Of a DNA stretch of 64,000 nucleotides, positions 1 to 9,306 are shown piece after piece. Below the pieces are notes generated by a model. The model did no database searches. It had not been told where the DNA came from and saw only the letters and a list, made by a program, of their open reading frames with translations. The number at the start of each line of letters is the position of its first letter. Positions within the stretch are counted from its first letter, which is position 1. Origin of the DNA: Betaproteobacteria bacterium (GTDB lineage: Bacteria; Pseudomonadota; Gammaproteobacteria; Burkholderiales; SG8-39); the NCBI GenBank assembly GCA_016195915.1, contig JACPYS010000042.1:198285-262284 (forward strand), read 5' to 3'. The position numbers and the translations under genes were made by a program.

Positions 1-453
1 ACGCCCGATGGCACCGTCTACTACGCTTCGCTCGCCGGTTCCTACATCGCGCGGCTCGATGGCGCGACCGGCAAGGCCACGGTGATCGAACCTCCCACGC
101 GCGACCAGGGCGCACGGCGCGTGTGGTCGGATTCGAAGGGCCTGGTCTGGGTGGCAGAGTGGAACTCGGGGCAGCTCAGCCGCTACGACCCGAAGACCGG
201 CGCCTGGGCGCAGTGGAAAGCACCGGGTGCGAACCCGCGCGTGTATGCGGTGTACGTGGACGAGCGGGACAAGGTGTGGGCCGCCGACTGGTCGGAGGGG
301 GTGATGCTGCGCTTCGATCCCGCGACGCAGAAATTCGAGACCTTCAAATCTTCGAGCTCGAGCCCGAGCGTGCGACAGATCCACGGACGCAAGGGCGAGG
401 TGTGGACGCCCGAATCCTCGGCCGACAAACTCGTGGTCTATCGCTACAGGTGA
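1..453 (+). CDS. Streptogramin lyase-like beta-propeller protein (3' part)
   Basis: The frame is open from base 1, so the start lies outside the window; 150 residues remain. Repeats of the form G-x-V-W-x-A-(E/D)-W followed by R-(Y/F)-D-P are visible (residues about 50-70 and 85-110), typical of the virginiamycin B lyase (Vgb)/NHL-like propeller superfamily. The C-terminal segment has RQIHGRKGEVWTPES, similar to the His/Glu-bearing last blade of Vgb. These proteins are often periplasmic and most are not true antibiotic lyases, so the substrate is unknown. The stop is 1 nt before the next gene, so the two are probably co-transcribed. Confidence 0.75.
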   Translation, partial: TPDGTVYYASLAGSYIARLDGATGKATVIEPPTRDQGARRVWSDSKGLVWVAEWNSGQLSRYDPKTGAWAQWKAPGANPRVYAVYVDERDKVWAADWSEGVMLRFDPATQKFETFKSSSSSPSVRQIHGRKGEVWTPESSADKLVVYRYR

Positions 454-454
454 A

Positions 455-1405
455 ATGATGAAGAGAATTCTTGCTGCTGCGGCGCTCTGCGCCGCGATCG
501 GTACCGCGCTCGCGCAAAGCGGAACCATTCCCGCTCAGGTGCAGGCGAAGGTGAAGGAGACTGGCGCCATTCTCAATCCGGCGATGATCCAGGCGATGTT
601 CGACCTGTATATCCCGCTGATGCCGCGCCTCGGACCCGAGGTCGCGGTGATCGAGGACCTGGCGTACGGCCCCGACGAGCGGCATCGTCTGGACGTGTTT
701 TCGCCGGCCGCGAAGCCCGCACGAGCAGCGCCGGTGGTGGTATTCGTGCCAGGCGGCGGCTATGTGGGCGGTGCGAAGAGCCGGCCCGGCGTGCCGTTCT
801 ACCAGAACGTCGGCGCCTACTTCGCGCGCAATGGAATGATCGGTGTGAACATCAATTACCGGCTTGCGCCGAAACATCCCTGGCCGGCGGGCGGCGAGGA
901 CGTGGCCGCCGCGCTTCGATGGGTGCGAAGGAGCATCGCAGAGTTCGGCGGAGATCCCGGGCGGATCTTCCTGTTCGGCCAGTCCGCGGGCGGCACGCAC
1001 GCGGCGCACTATGCGTTCGACGAACGGCTGCAGCCTGCCGATGGCATGGACGGGGTGGCCGGCGTGATCCTGCAGTCGGCGGTGCTCGATCCGGCGGGCG
1101 GACCGAGCGGCCCGAACGTCGAGGCCTACTACGGTAAGGACCGCGCGCAATGGGCGGAGCGCTCGCTGTTCGGCAAGCTCGACGGGCGGCGCATTCCGGT
1201 GTTCATTCTGTACGCGCAATACGATCCGCCTCCGTTCAGAAGCGAATCGGCGAAGCTGCGCGAGGCGCTGTGCAAGCGCGACGGAACCTGCCCGCGAACG
1301 AAGGACATCGCCGGACACAACCATCTGAGCGAGATCCTGCACCTCGGTACCGAGGACGCCTCCATCGGGCCGGAGCTGCTGGATTTCGTTCGGCAGACTC
1401 CCTGA
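455..1405 (+). CDS. Secreted alpha/beta-hydrolase (esterase/lipase family)
   Basis: This 316-residue protein has an N-terminal signal peptide (MMKRIL then an Ala-rich core ending ALAQ). The fold is that of the HSL/BD-FAE esterases. It has an oxyanion-hole segment VPGGGYVGG (residues about 93-101), the nucleophile elbow GQSAGG (about 174-179), an acidic residue in YAQYDPP and the likely catalytic His in GHNH near the C-terminus. All triad elements are present, so it should be an active carboxylic-ester hydrolase in the periplasm. The natural substrate cannot be told. It starts 1 nt after the lyase-like gene; two ATGs stand in tandem and the first is taken. Confidence 0.85.
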   Translation: MMKRILAAAALCAAIGTALAQSGTIPAQVQAKVKETGAILNPAMIQAMFDLYIPLMPRLGPEVAVIEDLAYGPDERHRLDVFSPAAKPARAAPVVVFVPGGGYVGGAKSRPGVPFYQNVGAYFARNGMIGVNINYRLAPKHPWPAGGEDVAAALRWVRRSIAEFGGDPGRIFLFGQSAGGTHAAHYAFDERLQPADGMDGVAGVILQSAVLDPAGGPSGPNVEAYYGKDRAQWAERSLFGKLDGRRIPVFILYAQYDPPPFRSESAKLREALCKRDGTCPRTKDIAGHNHLSEILHLGTEDASIGPELLDFVRQTP

Positions 1406-1426
1406 ATGGCGGGACTGCCCGGGTGA

Positions 1427-1627
1427 TCAGGGTTCCTGCTTCTCCTGCGCGGCGCCCGGCAATGGCGCAAGCATGCTCTGGACTCTCGCTCCGCATTGTC
1501 TGGCCAGCGCGGGATTCTGCAACCACATCTGAATGAAAAATTCGCGCATTTGCTCGGACTGAGCGAGGCGCTGCAACATCAGCTCCTGCGGAATGACGGT
1601 GGGGGTGGGATGGACCGGCTCAGACAT
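1427..1627 (-). CDS. Small hypothetical protein (66 aa)
   Basis: A reading frame on the minus strand gives 66 residues starting MSEPVHPTPTVIPQELMLQR, with a predicted amphipathic helix (AQSEQMREFFIQMWLQNP) and a Pro/Ala-rich tail. The frame stays open further upstream, but that extension is Arg-rich and shadow-like, so the ATG at 1627 is preferred. No family is recognised. It is convergent with the esterase gene and divergent from the MmgE/PrpD operon, leaving about 150 bp for promoters. Confidence 0.5.
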   Translation of the reverse strand: MSEPVHPTPTVIPQELMLQRLAQSEQMREFFIQMWLQNPALARQCGARVQSMLAPLPGAAQEKQEP

Positions 1628-1776
1628 TCGGGTCGACTCCGCGTTTGATCTCTTCGTTCGGCGATCTTCATCGAATGGAAAGTGACCGGCGCATCGACGC
1701 CAGGCAAACCATTTTACTTCGCCGTCAGCTCGGGCGGGATTCCGGTAGGATGGATTCTGCGCAAGGGAGAAAACCG

Positions 1777-3111
1777 ATGCACGTCGTCGAAAGCTTCGCC
1801 GCATTCGCCGAGAATTACCGCAGGCAGCCGATCGCACCACAGGTGATGCACCACGCCAAGCGCGCGGTCATCGACCTCTACGCGGCAATGTTCCCGGGGG
1901 CGGTGGTCGCTCCGGCAACGCTGCTCGAGCGCTCGCTTGCCGAGGAACTCGACCGCGGCACTGCACGGCTTGCGCTGGGCCGCAAGGCTACGGTGCGCGC
2001 CGCGGCGCTGATCAATGGTTCGGCCGCGCACACCGTGGAGGTGGACGACATCTTCCGCGACGGCATCTACCACCCGGGTGCACCCACCATTCCGGCGGCA
2101 CTGGCGTTGGCGCAGGCGCAGGGCATCTCGGGCGAGGGATTCCTGCGCGCCGTGATCGTAGGCTACGAAATCTCCACGCGCATCGGCGCTCTGATGGGGC
2201 GCGCGCACTACAAGTACTGGCACAACACGGGCACCATCGGATGCTTCGGCGCGTGTGCGGCGGCGGCCGAGGTGCTCGCACTCGATCGCAAGAGATTCGC
2301 AAACGCGCTGGCGACCGTCGCCACGTTCTCGGCCGGGCTGCAGCAGGCGTTTCGCATGGATTCGATGTCCAAGCCCCTGCATGCCGGCCGTGCAGCCGAG
2401 GCCGGTGTGAGCGCAGCGCTTGCGGCGCGCGAAGGCGTCACCGGATCGCTCGACATGCTCGAAGGCGAGGCGGGCTTCGGACGGGCGATGGGTGATGCGC
2501 CGGACTGGGAACGCGCGCTCAAGACGCTCGGACGCGAGTTCCACATCACGCAGATGACGTTCAAGAACCATGCCTGCTGCGGCCACACCTTCGCCGCGAT
2601 CGACGGCGCGCTGGCGGTGCAGGCGCGCATGCGCATCGCGGCGGGCGACATAAAGAAAGTCACGATCGGCACCTACAAGGCGGCGCTCGACGTGGCGCAT
2701 TACGAAACCCCGCACACTCCGGCAGAAGCGCGTTTTTCGCTGAAATACGTGGTGGCGAGCGCGCTCGTGCACGGCAGCGTGCGCCTCGCCGCCTTCGAGC
2801 CCGCGCGGCTCGAGGACAAGGCCACGCGCGAGCTGATGCAGCACATCGAGGTCACCGTGGACCGGCACCTGGACCTGAGCTTTCCCGCGCAGCGCGCCGC
2901 GCGCGTGGCGATCGAAGCGCGCGACGGGCGCCACGAGGAATTCCTTCAGCCCACTCGCAAGGGAGACCCCGACGCGCCTCTCAGCGACGAGGAACTGTGC
3001 AGCAAGTTTCTGGAACTCGCTTCGCCGGTTCTTGGCGAGGAGCGCGCGCGCGCGCTGCTCGCGCGGCTGTGGCGGCTGGAGCGCGACCGGCAGCTCGATT
3101 TTTCAGCGTGA
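1777..3111 (+). CDS. MmgE/PrpD family protein
   Basis: This 444-residue protein belongs to the MmgE/PrpD family, whose characterised members include 2-methylcitrate dehydratase and aconitate-decarboxylase-like enzymes. Family features include VEVDDIFRDGIYHPG (about residue 85), KYWHNTGTIGCFGACAAAA (about 150), the LHAGRAAEAG motif and FKNHACCGHTF (about 265). The ATG at 1777 follows a good AAGGGAGA ribosome-binding site; the longer open frame upstream looks non-coding. It is the first gene of a four-gene operon and its stop overlaps the next start (GTGA). With CoA ligase, CoA-transferase and acyl-CoA dehydrogenase behind it, a role in breakdown of a hydroxylated or branched carboxylic acid is likely. 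The substrate is inference only. Confidence 0.88.
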   Translation: MHVVESFAAFAENYRRQPIAPQVMHHAKRAVIDLYAAMFPGAVVAPATLLERSLAEELDRGTARLALGRKATVRAAALINGSAAHTVEVDDIFRDGIYHPGAPTIPAALALAQAQGISGEGFLRAVIVGYEISTRIGALMGRAHYKYWHNTGTIGCFGACAAAAEVLALDRKRFANALATVATFSAGLQQAFRMDSMSKPLHAGRAAEAGVSAALAAREGVTGSLDMLEGEAGFGRAMGDAPDWERALKTLGREFHITQMTFKNHACCGHTFAAIDGALAVQARMRIAAGDIKKVTIGTYKAALDVAHYETPHTPAEARFSLKYVVASALVHGSVRLAAFEPARLEDKATRELMQHIEVTVDRHLDLSFPAQRAARVAIEARDGRHEEFLQPTRKGDPDAPLSDEELCSKFLELASPVLGEERARALLARLWRLERDRQLDFSA

Positions 3112-5177
3112 ATCTCTTTCAGGCCCTGTTCGCGCCCCGCGCCGTGGCGCTGGTCGGCGCGTCGGGAGACCCGGCGAAGAACACTGCGCGACCGCAGCGT
3201 TTCCTGCGCAAGCACGGCTACGCGGGGCGCATCGTGCCAGTCAATCCGACGCGCGGCGAAGTGCTCGGGGAGCGCGCGTATCCGAGCCTGGCCGCTGTGC
3301 GCGGAGACATCGATCACGCGTTCGTGATGGCGCCCGGCGACGCGGTCGAGCGCGCCCTCGAGGATTGCGGCGCGCGGGGCGTGCCCGTGATGAGCGTGTT
3401 CAGCGATGGTTTCGGCGACGCGGGCGAGGAAGGCATGGCGCGGCAGAAACGGCTTGCCGCGCGCGCGAAGGAACTCGGGGTACGCCTGCTCGGCCCGAAC
3501 AGCATGGGTGTGATCGACGTTCCCGGCCACCTGGCGCTCACCGTCAATGCCGTGCTCGAAATGGATGAGCTTCCCGCGGGCGCGACGAGCTTGGTTTCGC
3601 AGAGCGGAACCATGCTGGGCACGCTCCTGTCACGCGGCGCGGCGCGCGGGCTGGGCTTCGCGAAACTCGTTTCCGTAGGCAACGAGGCCGATCTCGGCGT
3701 GGGTGAGCTGGTGGAGTTGCTCGCGCGGGATCCCGGGACGAAGGTCGTAGTGTTGTTTCTCGAGACCGTACGCGACGCGGCGCGCCTGGCTTCGGCGGCG
3801 CGAATTGCGCATGCGGCGGGCAAGCCCGTGGTGGCGTACAAGCTTGGCCGATCGGGTCTCGGGCAATCGCTCGCGCGCTCGCATACCGGCGCGCTCGCGG
3901 GTACCGACGCTGCGCTGGACGCCTATTTCCGCGACTGCGGAATCCTGCGCGTGGACATGCTCGAAGCGCTGCTCGAAATCGCGCCGCTGGTGGCAGGCCG
4001 CGCGCCCCCGATGCTCGAGCGCGCGCCGCGCGTCGCGGTGGTGACCACGACCGGCGGCGGCGCGGCGAGCGTCGTCGATCGCATGGGCGCATTGGGAATG
4101 GAGGCGATCGCACCCGATCCGCCGCTGCGCGCGAAACTCGCCGCGCTCGGCGTGCGCGCCTTGGATTCGCCGATCGTCGATCTGACCATGGCAGGCAGCG
4201 GCAAGACCTACGCGGCAGTGCTTGAGCTGCTCCTCGAATCCGATGCATGCGACGCGGTGCTCGCCTGCGTGGGTTCGTCGGCGCAGTTTCATCCGCAGAT
4301 CGCGGTGGAGCCGATCCTGCGCTCGCAGCCGGGCGCAAGACCGCTCGCAGCGTTCTTCACGCCGCACGCGGAGCGTTCGCTCGCGCTTCTGGCCGAGAAC
4401 GGCATCGCGGGATTTCGCACACCCGAAGCCTGCGCCGATGCGTTCTCGGCTTTCTTCGCCTGGCGCACTCCGAACGAGCGGCCCGTGCCTGTCCCGTTGC
4501 AGTGGCCGACTGCCCTGCCGGATCGCGGACGCCTCGACGAAGCGCAGGCGCTCGCGTTGTTCGGCGTGCTCGGTGTGCCGGTGGTCGAGTCAGTCACGGC
4601 GCGTGCGCCTGAGTTCGTGCATGCGCTTGCGTATCCCGTAGCGGTGAAAGTGTGCGCTAGCGACGTCGCTCACAAGACCGAGGTCGGGGGCGTGGCGCTG
4701 CGCGTCGCGAGTCGCGGCGATTACGATGCGCGCGTGCGCGCGATGCTCTCTGCGGTGTCGGCCGCGCATCCGGAGGCGCACATCGAAGGGGTGCTGGTGC
4801 AGCGTATGGAAAGCGGTCTTGCCGAGGCGATCGTGGGCTATCGGCACGATCCACTCGTCGGACCGCTGGTACTGGTCGGAGCGGGCGGTACGCTCGCGGA
4901 GATCTATGGCGACTACGCATTGCGCCTCGCGCCCGTGGACGAGGCGCAGGCGATGGAAATGATCGGCGAAGTGAAGGGACTGGCGACGCTCCGCGGCTAC
5001 CGCAAGCTGCCGCGCGGGGATCTCGACGCACTCGCGAGGGCCATTGCGGCTGTATCGCGGCTTGCGCTTCTCCCGCGGCAACCGGTGGCCGAGGCGGAAA
5101 TCAATCCGTTGATCGTCAAGCGCGAGGGCGTGGTCGCGGTGGATGGACTGGTCGTGTTTCGCGACACGGAGGATTGA
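3108..5177 (+). CDS. NDP-forming acyl-CoA synthetase (acetyl-CoA ligase type)
   Basis: This 689-residue single-chain ligase joins the alpha and beta parts of the ADP-forming acyl-CoA synthetases. There is an N-terminal CoA-binding Rossmann domain (FAPRAVALVGASGDP at about 8-22), a central flavodoxin-like succinyl-CoA-ligase domain (LLGPNSMGV, SQSGTMLGTLLSR, YKLGRSGLGQSLARSHTGALAG) and a C-terminal ATP-grasp domain from about residue 475 (YPVAVKVCASDVAHKTEVGGVALRV; LVGAGGTLAEIYGDYALRLAP; EAEINPLIV). It would activate a carboxylate to its CoA thioester with nucleotide diphosphate release. The GTG at 3108 overlaps the upstream stop and fits the family N-terminus; the longer open frame is discarded. 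Confidence 0.9.
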   Translation: MNLFQALFAPRAVALVGASGDPAKNTARPQRFLRKHGYAGRIVPVNPTRGEVLGERAYPSLAAVRGDIDHAFVMAPGDAVERALEDCGARGVPVMSVFSDGFGDAGEEGMARQKRLAARAKELGVRLLGPNSMGVIDVPGHLALTVNAVLEMDELPAGATSLVSQSGTMLGTLLSRGAARGLGFAKLVSVGNEADLGVGELVELLARDPGTKVVVLFLETVRDAARLASAARIAHAAGKPVVAYKLGRSGLGQSLARSHTGALAGTDAALDAYFRDCGILRVDMLEALLEIAPLVAGRAPPMLERAPRVAVVTTTGGGAASVVDRMGALGMEAIAPDPPLRAKLAALGVRALDSPIVDLTMAGSGKTYAAVLELLLESDACDAVLACVGSSAQFHPQIAVEPILRSQPGARPLAAFFTPHAERSLALLAENGIAGFRTPEACADAFSAFFAWRTPNERPVPVPLQWPTALPDRGRLDEAQALALFGVLGVPVVESVTARAPEFVHALAYPVAVKVCASDVAHKTEVGGVALRVASRGDYDARVRAMLSAVSAAHPEAHIEGVLVQRMESGLAEAIVGYRHDPLVGPLVLVGAGGTLAEIYGDYALRLAPVDEAQAMEMIGEVKGLATLRGYRKLPRGDLDALARAIAAVSRLALLPRQPVAEAEINPLIVKREGVVAVDGLVVFRDTED

Positions 5178-5180
5178 GCC

Positions 5181-6590
5181 ATGGCGCGCACGGCGCTCTC
5201 GGAGATTCTGCGCAATGCCGGTGTCGAGGAGCCCGAAGCGGGGCAACTCGAAATCCGTGGCGCCGACCCGGTCCTGCCCTTGGCCTATCGCATCGGCACC
5301 GCGGGCGCGGCTTCGCTCGCCGCGGTGGGGCTCGCTGCGGCGCGACTGTGGAAGCTTCGCACCGGTCGAAGCCAAAGCGTTAGCGTCGATACGCGGGCGG
5401 CTGCCGTCTCGTTGCGAAGCGCAAGATACCTGCGCATCGATGGAAAGGCTCCGCCCCCGACCTGGAACCCGCTGAGCGGTTTCTATCCGGTGCGCGACGG
5501 TGGCTGGATCAGCATCCACTGCAATTTTCCCAATCACCGGGATGCGGCGCTCGCGGTGCTCGGGACCCCGGCGGAGCGCGAGCTGGCCGGAAAGGCAAGT
5601 TCGAATTGGGACGGCGAAGCACTCGAGGATGCGATCCATGCGCGGGGCGGCTGCGCGGGGTTCGTGCGCACTGCCGGGCAATGGCGGCGGCACGCGCAGG
5701 CGCAGGCGGTGTCGGTGCAGCCGCTGCTCGAAATCGAGCGCATTGGCGATGCGCCGCCGGAACCGCTTCCATCGGGCAACCGGCCGCTCTCCGGGGTGCG
5801 CGTGCTCGATCTCACGCGCGTGCTTGCCGGGCCGACCTGCGCGCGCAGCCTCGCGGAACACGGCGCGGACGTTCTCAAGATTACGGCAGCGCACCTGCCT
5901 GACTCCGGCGCGGTGGAACTCGACACGGGTATCGGCAAGCTCTCCGCGCGTATCGACCTTCGGACCGCGGAGGGCGTGGAAACCTTGCGCGGCCTGGTGC
6001 GCGATGCCGATGTGTTCTCGCAGTCCTACCGGCCGTCGGCACTTGCCGCGCGCGGGTTCGCACCCGAGGCTCTCGCCGCATTGCGTCCCGGGATCGTCTG
6101 CGTATCGCTGAGCGCGTGGGGCAGTACAGGACCGTGGTTCGCTCGCCGCGGCTTCGACACCATCGTGCAGGCGGTGAGCGGCATCGCGCATGCCTCGGGC
6201 GACGGGACGAAGCCGCGCCTGCTCCCTGTGTCTGCGATCGATTACGTGAGCGGCTATCTGATGGCCTTCGGTGCGATGGTCGCGCTCGAGCGGCGCGCCC
6301 GCGAGGGTGGAAGCTGGCTGGTGCGTGCCGGCCTCGCGAGAACCGGAAAATGGATCGTCGATCGCGGCCTGGTGCCGGCCGGGTCGTTCGAAGGACTGCC
6401 CGGGGATCTTCCGGACGAGGAGTTACGCCCTTTGCTTGGTGAACTCGACGCGCCGGACGGCCGGATCCGACACCTTCGCCCGGTCGTTATGCTTTCCGAG
6501 ACACCTGCCCGCTGGAGCCGCCCGCCGGTCCCGCTCGGTACCCATGCGCCCGTCTGGCCGGCGCGCGGAGAATTCAACACGGACTCGTGA
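5181..6590 (+). CDS. Class III (CaiB/BaiF-type) CoA-transferase
   Basis: This 469-residue protein carries the family N-terminal motif GVRVLDLTRVLAGPTCARS unusually late, at about residue 206, followed by DVFSQSYRPSALAARGF and a Ser-Leu-Ser-x-W-Gly segment. The preceding 200 residues resemble the later part of a CaiB subunit (RTGRSQSVSVDTRAAAVSL). The chain therefore looks like two partial CaiB domains, a layout known in some annotated CoA-transferases. It should move CoA between carboxylates. It starts 3 nt after the CoA ligase with GGAGG just upstream, and ends 1 nt before the dehydrogenase. Confidence 0.82.
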   Translation: MARTALSEILRNAGVEEPEAGQLEIRGADPVLPLAYRIGTAGAASLAAVGLAAARLWKLRTGRSQSVSVDTRAAAVSLRSARYLRIDGKAPPPTWNPLSGFYPVRDGGWISIHCNFPNHRDAALAVLGTPAERELAGKASSNWDGEALEDAIHARGGCAGFVRTAGQWRRHAQAQAVSVQPLLEIERIGDAPPEPLPSGNRPLSGVRVLDLTRVLAGPTCARSLAEHGADVLKITAAHLPDSGAVELDTGIGKLSARIDLRTAEGVETLRGLVRDADVFSQSYRPSALAARGFAPEALAALRPGIVCVSLSAWGSTGPWFARRGFDTIVQAVSGIAHASGDGTKPRLLPVSAIDYVSGYLMAFGAMVALERRAREGGSWLVRAGLARTGKWIVDRGLVPAGSFEGLPGDLPDEELRPLLGELDAPDGRIRHLRPVVMLSETPARWSRPPVPLGTHAPVWPARGEFNTDS

Positions 6591-6591
6591 C

Positions 6592-7743
6592 ATGGATTTC
6601 AGATTTACGCCGGAGCAGGAACAGTTCCGCGATTCGGTGCGGCGCTTCGCCGAAAAACACCTCGCGAGTGGCGCGCTCGAGCGTGCCCATGCGGCGGAAT
6701 ACCCATGGGACGCAGCGAAGCTGATCGCCGAACAAGGTCTGCTCGGCATCACCATCTCAGAAGCTGACGGCGGGCAGGGCGGTACGCTGATCGACGCAGT
6801 CATAGCAATCGAAACCATCGCCTCGGTCTGCCCGCGCAGCGCCGACGTGGTGCAGGCTGGCAACTTCGGCCCGATCCGCGTGCTTGCCGAGTATGGAACG
6901 TCCTTGCAGAAGGATCGCTTCCTCAAGCGCCTGCTCTCGGGCGAGGCGGTCATCAGCGTTGGCATGACCGAGCCCGAGGCCGGATCGGCGGTGACCGATC
7001 TCTCGACTTCGGCCAAGGCCGATGGTGACGGCTACCGCGTCAATGGGACGAAGGTGTTCACCACGCACGCGCCGTACGCCGACGTGATCCTCGCCTACGT
7101 GCGCTACGGCCCCGGCGTGGGCGGCATCGGCTCGGTGCTGATCGACACGAAGTCGGAGGGCGTGTGCTTCGGCAAGCGCTCCGCGTTCATGTCGGGCGAG
7201 GAATGGGCGCAGATCTACTTCAAGGACGTGTACGTACAGCCGGAGATGGTGGTGCTGAAGGAGGGCGGCTTCAAGAAACAGATCGCGGGCTTCAACGTAG
7301 AGCGCATCGGCAATACCGCCCGCTCGCTCGCGCTTGGCCGCTACGCTTTCGAGGCGGCGCGCCAGTGGGCGATGCAGCGCAGGCAGTTCGGGCGACTGTT
7401 GTGCGAATTCCAGGGTCTGCAGTGGAAATTCGCCGACATGAAGATCAAGCTCGACGCGGGCCAGTTGCTGCTGTATCGCGCGGCGGCCAACGCCGACCAC
7501 GGCTTTCCCTCCGCGGAGGAGACTTCGATCGCCAAGGCGTTCTGCAACCAGGCCGGCTTCGATGTCGCCAACGAGGCGCTGCAGGTGATGGGCGGGCTGG
7601 GTTACAGCCAGGAAGCGCTGGTCGAGTACTGCGTGCGCCGCTGCCGCGGCTGGATGATCGCGGGCGGCTCGATCGAGATCCTCAAGAACCGCATCGCGGA
7701 GGGCGTGTTCGAGCGGACGTTTTCGCAGCGGCCGGGCGGATAG
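6592..7743 (+). CDS. Acyl-CoA dehydrogenase
   Basis: This 383-residue flavoprotein has the standard family layout: an N-terminal helical domain (MDFRFTPEQEQFRDSVRRF), a beta-barrel with VGMTEPEAGSAVTDL and GTKVFTTHAPYADV, and a C-terminal helical domain with RRQFGRLLCEFQGLQWKFADM and QVMGGLGYSQEALVE. The C-terminal GGSIEILKNRIAEG sits where many family members carry the catalytic-base loop. It oxidises an acyl-CoA to the enoyl-CoA with FAD. It is the last gene of the operon, and a strong hairpin lies 8 nt behind its stop. The ATG at 6592 gives the canonical N-terminus; the longer frame overlaps the CoA-transferase and is rejected. Confidence 0.93.
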   Translation: MDFRFTPEQEQFRDSVRRFAEKHLASGALERAHAAEYPWDAAKLIAEQGLLGITISEADGGQGGTLIDAVIAIETIASVCPRSADVVQAGNFGPIRVLAEYGTSLQKDRFLKRLLSGEAVISVGMTEPEAGSAVTDLSTSAKADGDGYRVNGTKVFTTHAPYADVILAYVRYGPGVGGIGSVLIDTKSEGVCFGKRSAFMSGEEWAQIYFKDVYVQPEMVVLKEGGFKKQIAGFNVERIGNTARSLALGRYAFEAARQWAMQRRQFGRLLCEFQGLQWKFADMKIKLDAGQLLLYRAAANADHGFPSAEETSIAKAFCNQAGFDVANEALQVMGGLGYSQEALVEYCVRRCRGWMIAGGSIEILKNRIAEGVFERTFSQRPGG

Positions 7744-7750
7744 AAACGTC

Positions 7751-7770
7751 GTCCCCGCGAACGCGGGGAC
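7751..7770. repeat. GC-rich hairpin between convergent genes
   Basis: GTCCCCGC-GAAC-GCGGGGAC is a perfect 8-bp stem with a 4-nt loop between the acyl-CoA dehydrogenase stop and the convergent pseudouridine synthase stop. No T-run follows on either side. The flanking CGTC...CCAGCA context resembles dispersed short palindromes common in proteobacterial intergenic regions. It may act as a transcription barrier for both genes or be a copy of a dispersed repeat. Confidence 0.6.
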
Positions 7771-7780
7771 CCAGCACTGT

Positions 7781-8518
7781 CTAGTCGAATCGCTCCTCCG
7801 CGCCGAGGAACCGCCACTGCCCCTCGGGCAGCTTGCCGAGCATCACGCTGCCGATGCGCACGCGCTTGAGGCCAGTCACCTGCAGGCCCACGACTTCGCA
7901 CATGCGGCGAATCTGCCGCTTCCTTCCCTCGCGCAGCACGAAGCGAAGCTGGTCGCGGTTCTGCCAATCGACGCGCGCAGGTTCGAGCGGCTTGCCGTCG
8001 AGCACCAGGCCGTGGTTGAGGCGGGCGAGGTCCGCGGGGGACAGGTTTCCCTCGACGCGCACCAGGTATTCCTTTTCGATCCCGCTCGCCTCGCCGATCA
8101 GCTTGCGCGCGATGCGTCCGTCCTGCGTGAGTACGAGCAGCCCGGTCGAATCGATGTCGAGCCGGCCCGCCGGCGCGAGTCCGCGCAGGAGTGCCGGCGA
8201 AAAACGCATGCCGCCGCGCCCGGATCCGAAGTACTGCAAAGCGCGTGTGACGAGTGCGGCTGCCGGCGTGTAGCCGTCCTCGGCCTGTCCGGAGACGTAG
8301 CCGACCGGCTTGTGGAGCAGGATCGTCGCGCGTCGCGCCTGCGCCTCGTTCGCCTGCCGCTCGAGGGTGATGCTCTGGCCCGGCAGGACCTTGCTGCCGA
8401 GCACGTTGACGACCACGCCGTCGACCTTGACCCAGCCGCGTTCGATGTACTCATCGGCTTCGCGGCGCGAGCACAGCCCGAGCTGTGCCATGCGTTTGGA
8501 CAGGCGCAGAGGCTCCAT
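7781..8518 (-). CDS. Ribosomal large-subunit pseudouridine synthase (RsuA/RluB/RluF family)
   Basis: This 245-residue protein has an N-terminal S4 RNA-binding domain ([22 protein letters not shown], residues about 4-25) and the RsuA-family catalytic domain. [17 protein letters not shown] holds the catalytic Asp, KEYLVRVEG follows, and [15 protein letters not shown] is the family signature. It isomerises a specific uridine in rRNA; the lack of the long basic tail of RluB fits an RluF/RluE-like member, but the target is not certain. The ATG at 8518 gives the normal S4 start. It is transcribed away from the glutathione S-transferase gene. Confidence 0.88.
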   Translation of the reverse strand: MEPLRLSKRMAQLGLCSRREADEYIERGWVKVDGVVVNVLGSKVLPGQSITLERQANEAQARRATILLHKPVGYVSGQAEDGYTPAAALVTRALQYFGSGRGGMRFSPALLRGLAPAGRLDIDSTGLLVLTQDGRIARKLIGEASGIEKEYLVRVEGNLSPADLARLNHGLVLDGKPLEPARVDWQNRDQLRFVLREGRKRQIRRMCEVVGLQVTGLKRVRIGSVMLGKLPEGQWRFLGAEERFD

Positions 8519-8632
8519 CGTCAATGCCCGAAGAGAAAGGTGCGCGGGTTCATGCGAGCCGGGCAAGTCTATCGTTTTCAGCCGCGTGCGCCGGGTTGCG
8601 GGTAAGATTTCCACTTTCTCGAGGAGGCAGGC

Positions 8633-9292
8633 ATGAAGATGCAACTGTATTTCGCCCCGGGTGCGTGCTCGTTCGTGCCCCACGTGGGGCTCGAGATCAT
8701 CAAGGCGACGACCGGGCAGGATTTCGAACCGAAGCTCGTCAAACTGCACAAGGACGAGCATCAGAAGCCCGAGTATCTGGCCATCAATGCCGATGCCCAG
8801 GTGCCGTCACTGTTGGTGGACGCCAAGCCGCTCACGCAGGTGCTTGCGATATGCGACTGGCTCGACCGTAGCTTTCCCAAGGCGGAGCTGATGCCGACCG
8901 CAGCCTGGGCGCACGCCCAGGCGCTGCGCCAGCTTGCATGGATGAACAACACCGCGCATCCGACGTTCAGGCGCGTCATGTTTCCGGATCGCTATGCCGA
9001 AAGCGAAGCTGCGCGGGCCGAGGTGCACAGGATGGCGGTGACCCAGTTCCGCACCTGCCTGGAGAGGGTGCAGGGGTGGATCGAGACCAAGCCCCGGTAC
9101 TGGCTGGGCGATCAGGTGTCGTTCCACGATGCTTACGCGTTCACCCTGTTGCGCTGGGGCGGCTATGCCGGCATCGACCCCAAGTCGCTCCCGGCCTATC
9201 TGGCCTACATCGAGCGGGTCGTGGCGGCGGAGCCGGTCAAGGCCGCGATGGCGCGCGAGCGGATTCAGCTCGACACGTTCAACCCCGCCTAG
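8633..9292 (+). CDS. Glutathione S-transferase (bacterial beta-like)
   Basis: This 219-residue GST has the N-terminal thioredoxin-like domain beginning [19 protein letters not shown], where the Cys/Ser in ACSF sits at the position of the catalytic Cys10 of beta-class enzymes. A VPSLLVD cis-Pro motif follows at about residue 62, with an all-helical C-terminal domain (residues about 90-210, including [15 protein letters not shown]). The ATG at 8633 has a GAGGAGG ribosome-binding site. It probably conjugates or reduces electrophiles with glutathione in the cytosol. The next gene starts 14 nt downstream with its own ribosome-binding site. Confidence 0.88.
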   Translation: MKMQLYFAPGACSFVPHVGLEIIKATTGQDFEPKLVKLHKDEHQKPEYLAINADAQVPSLLVDAKPLTQVLAICDWLDRSFPKAELMPTAAWAHAQALRQLAWMNNTAHPTFRRVMFPDRYAESEAARAEVHRMAVTQFRTCLERVQGWIETKPRYWLGDQVSFHDAYAFTLLRWGGYAGIDPKSLPAYLAYIERVVAAEPVKAAMARERIQLDTFNPA

Positions 9293-9306
9293 GGCAGCGG
9301 AGGTTT

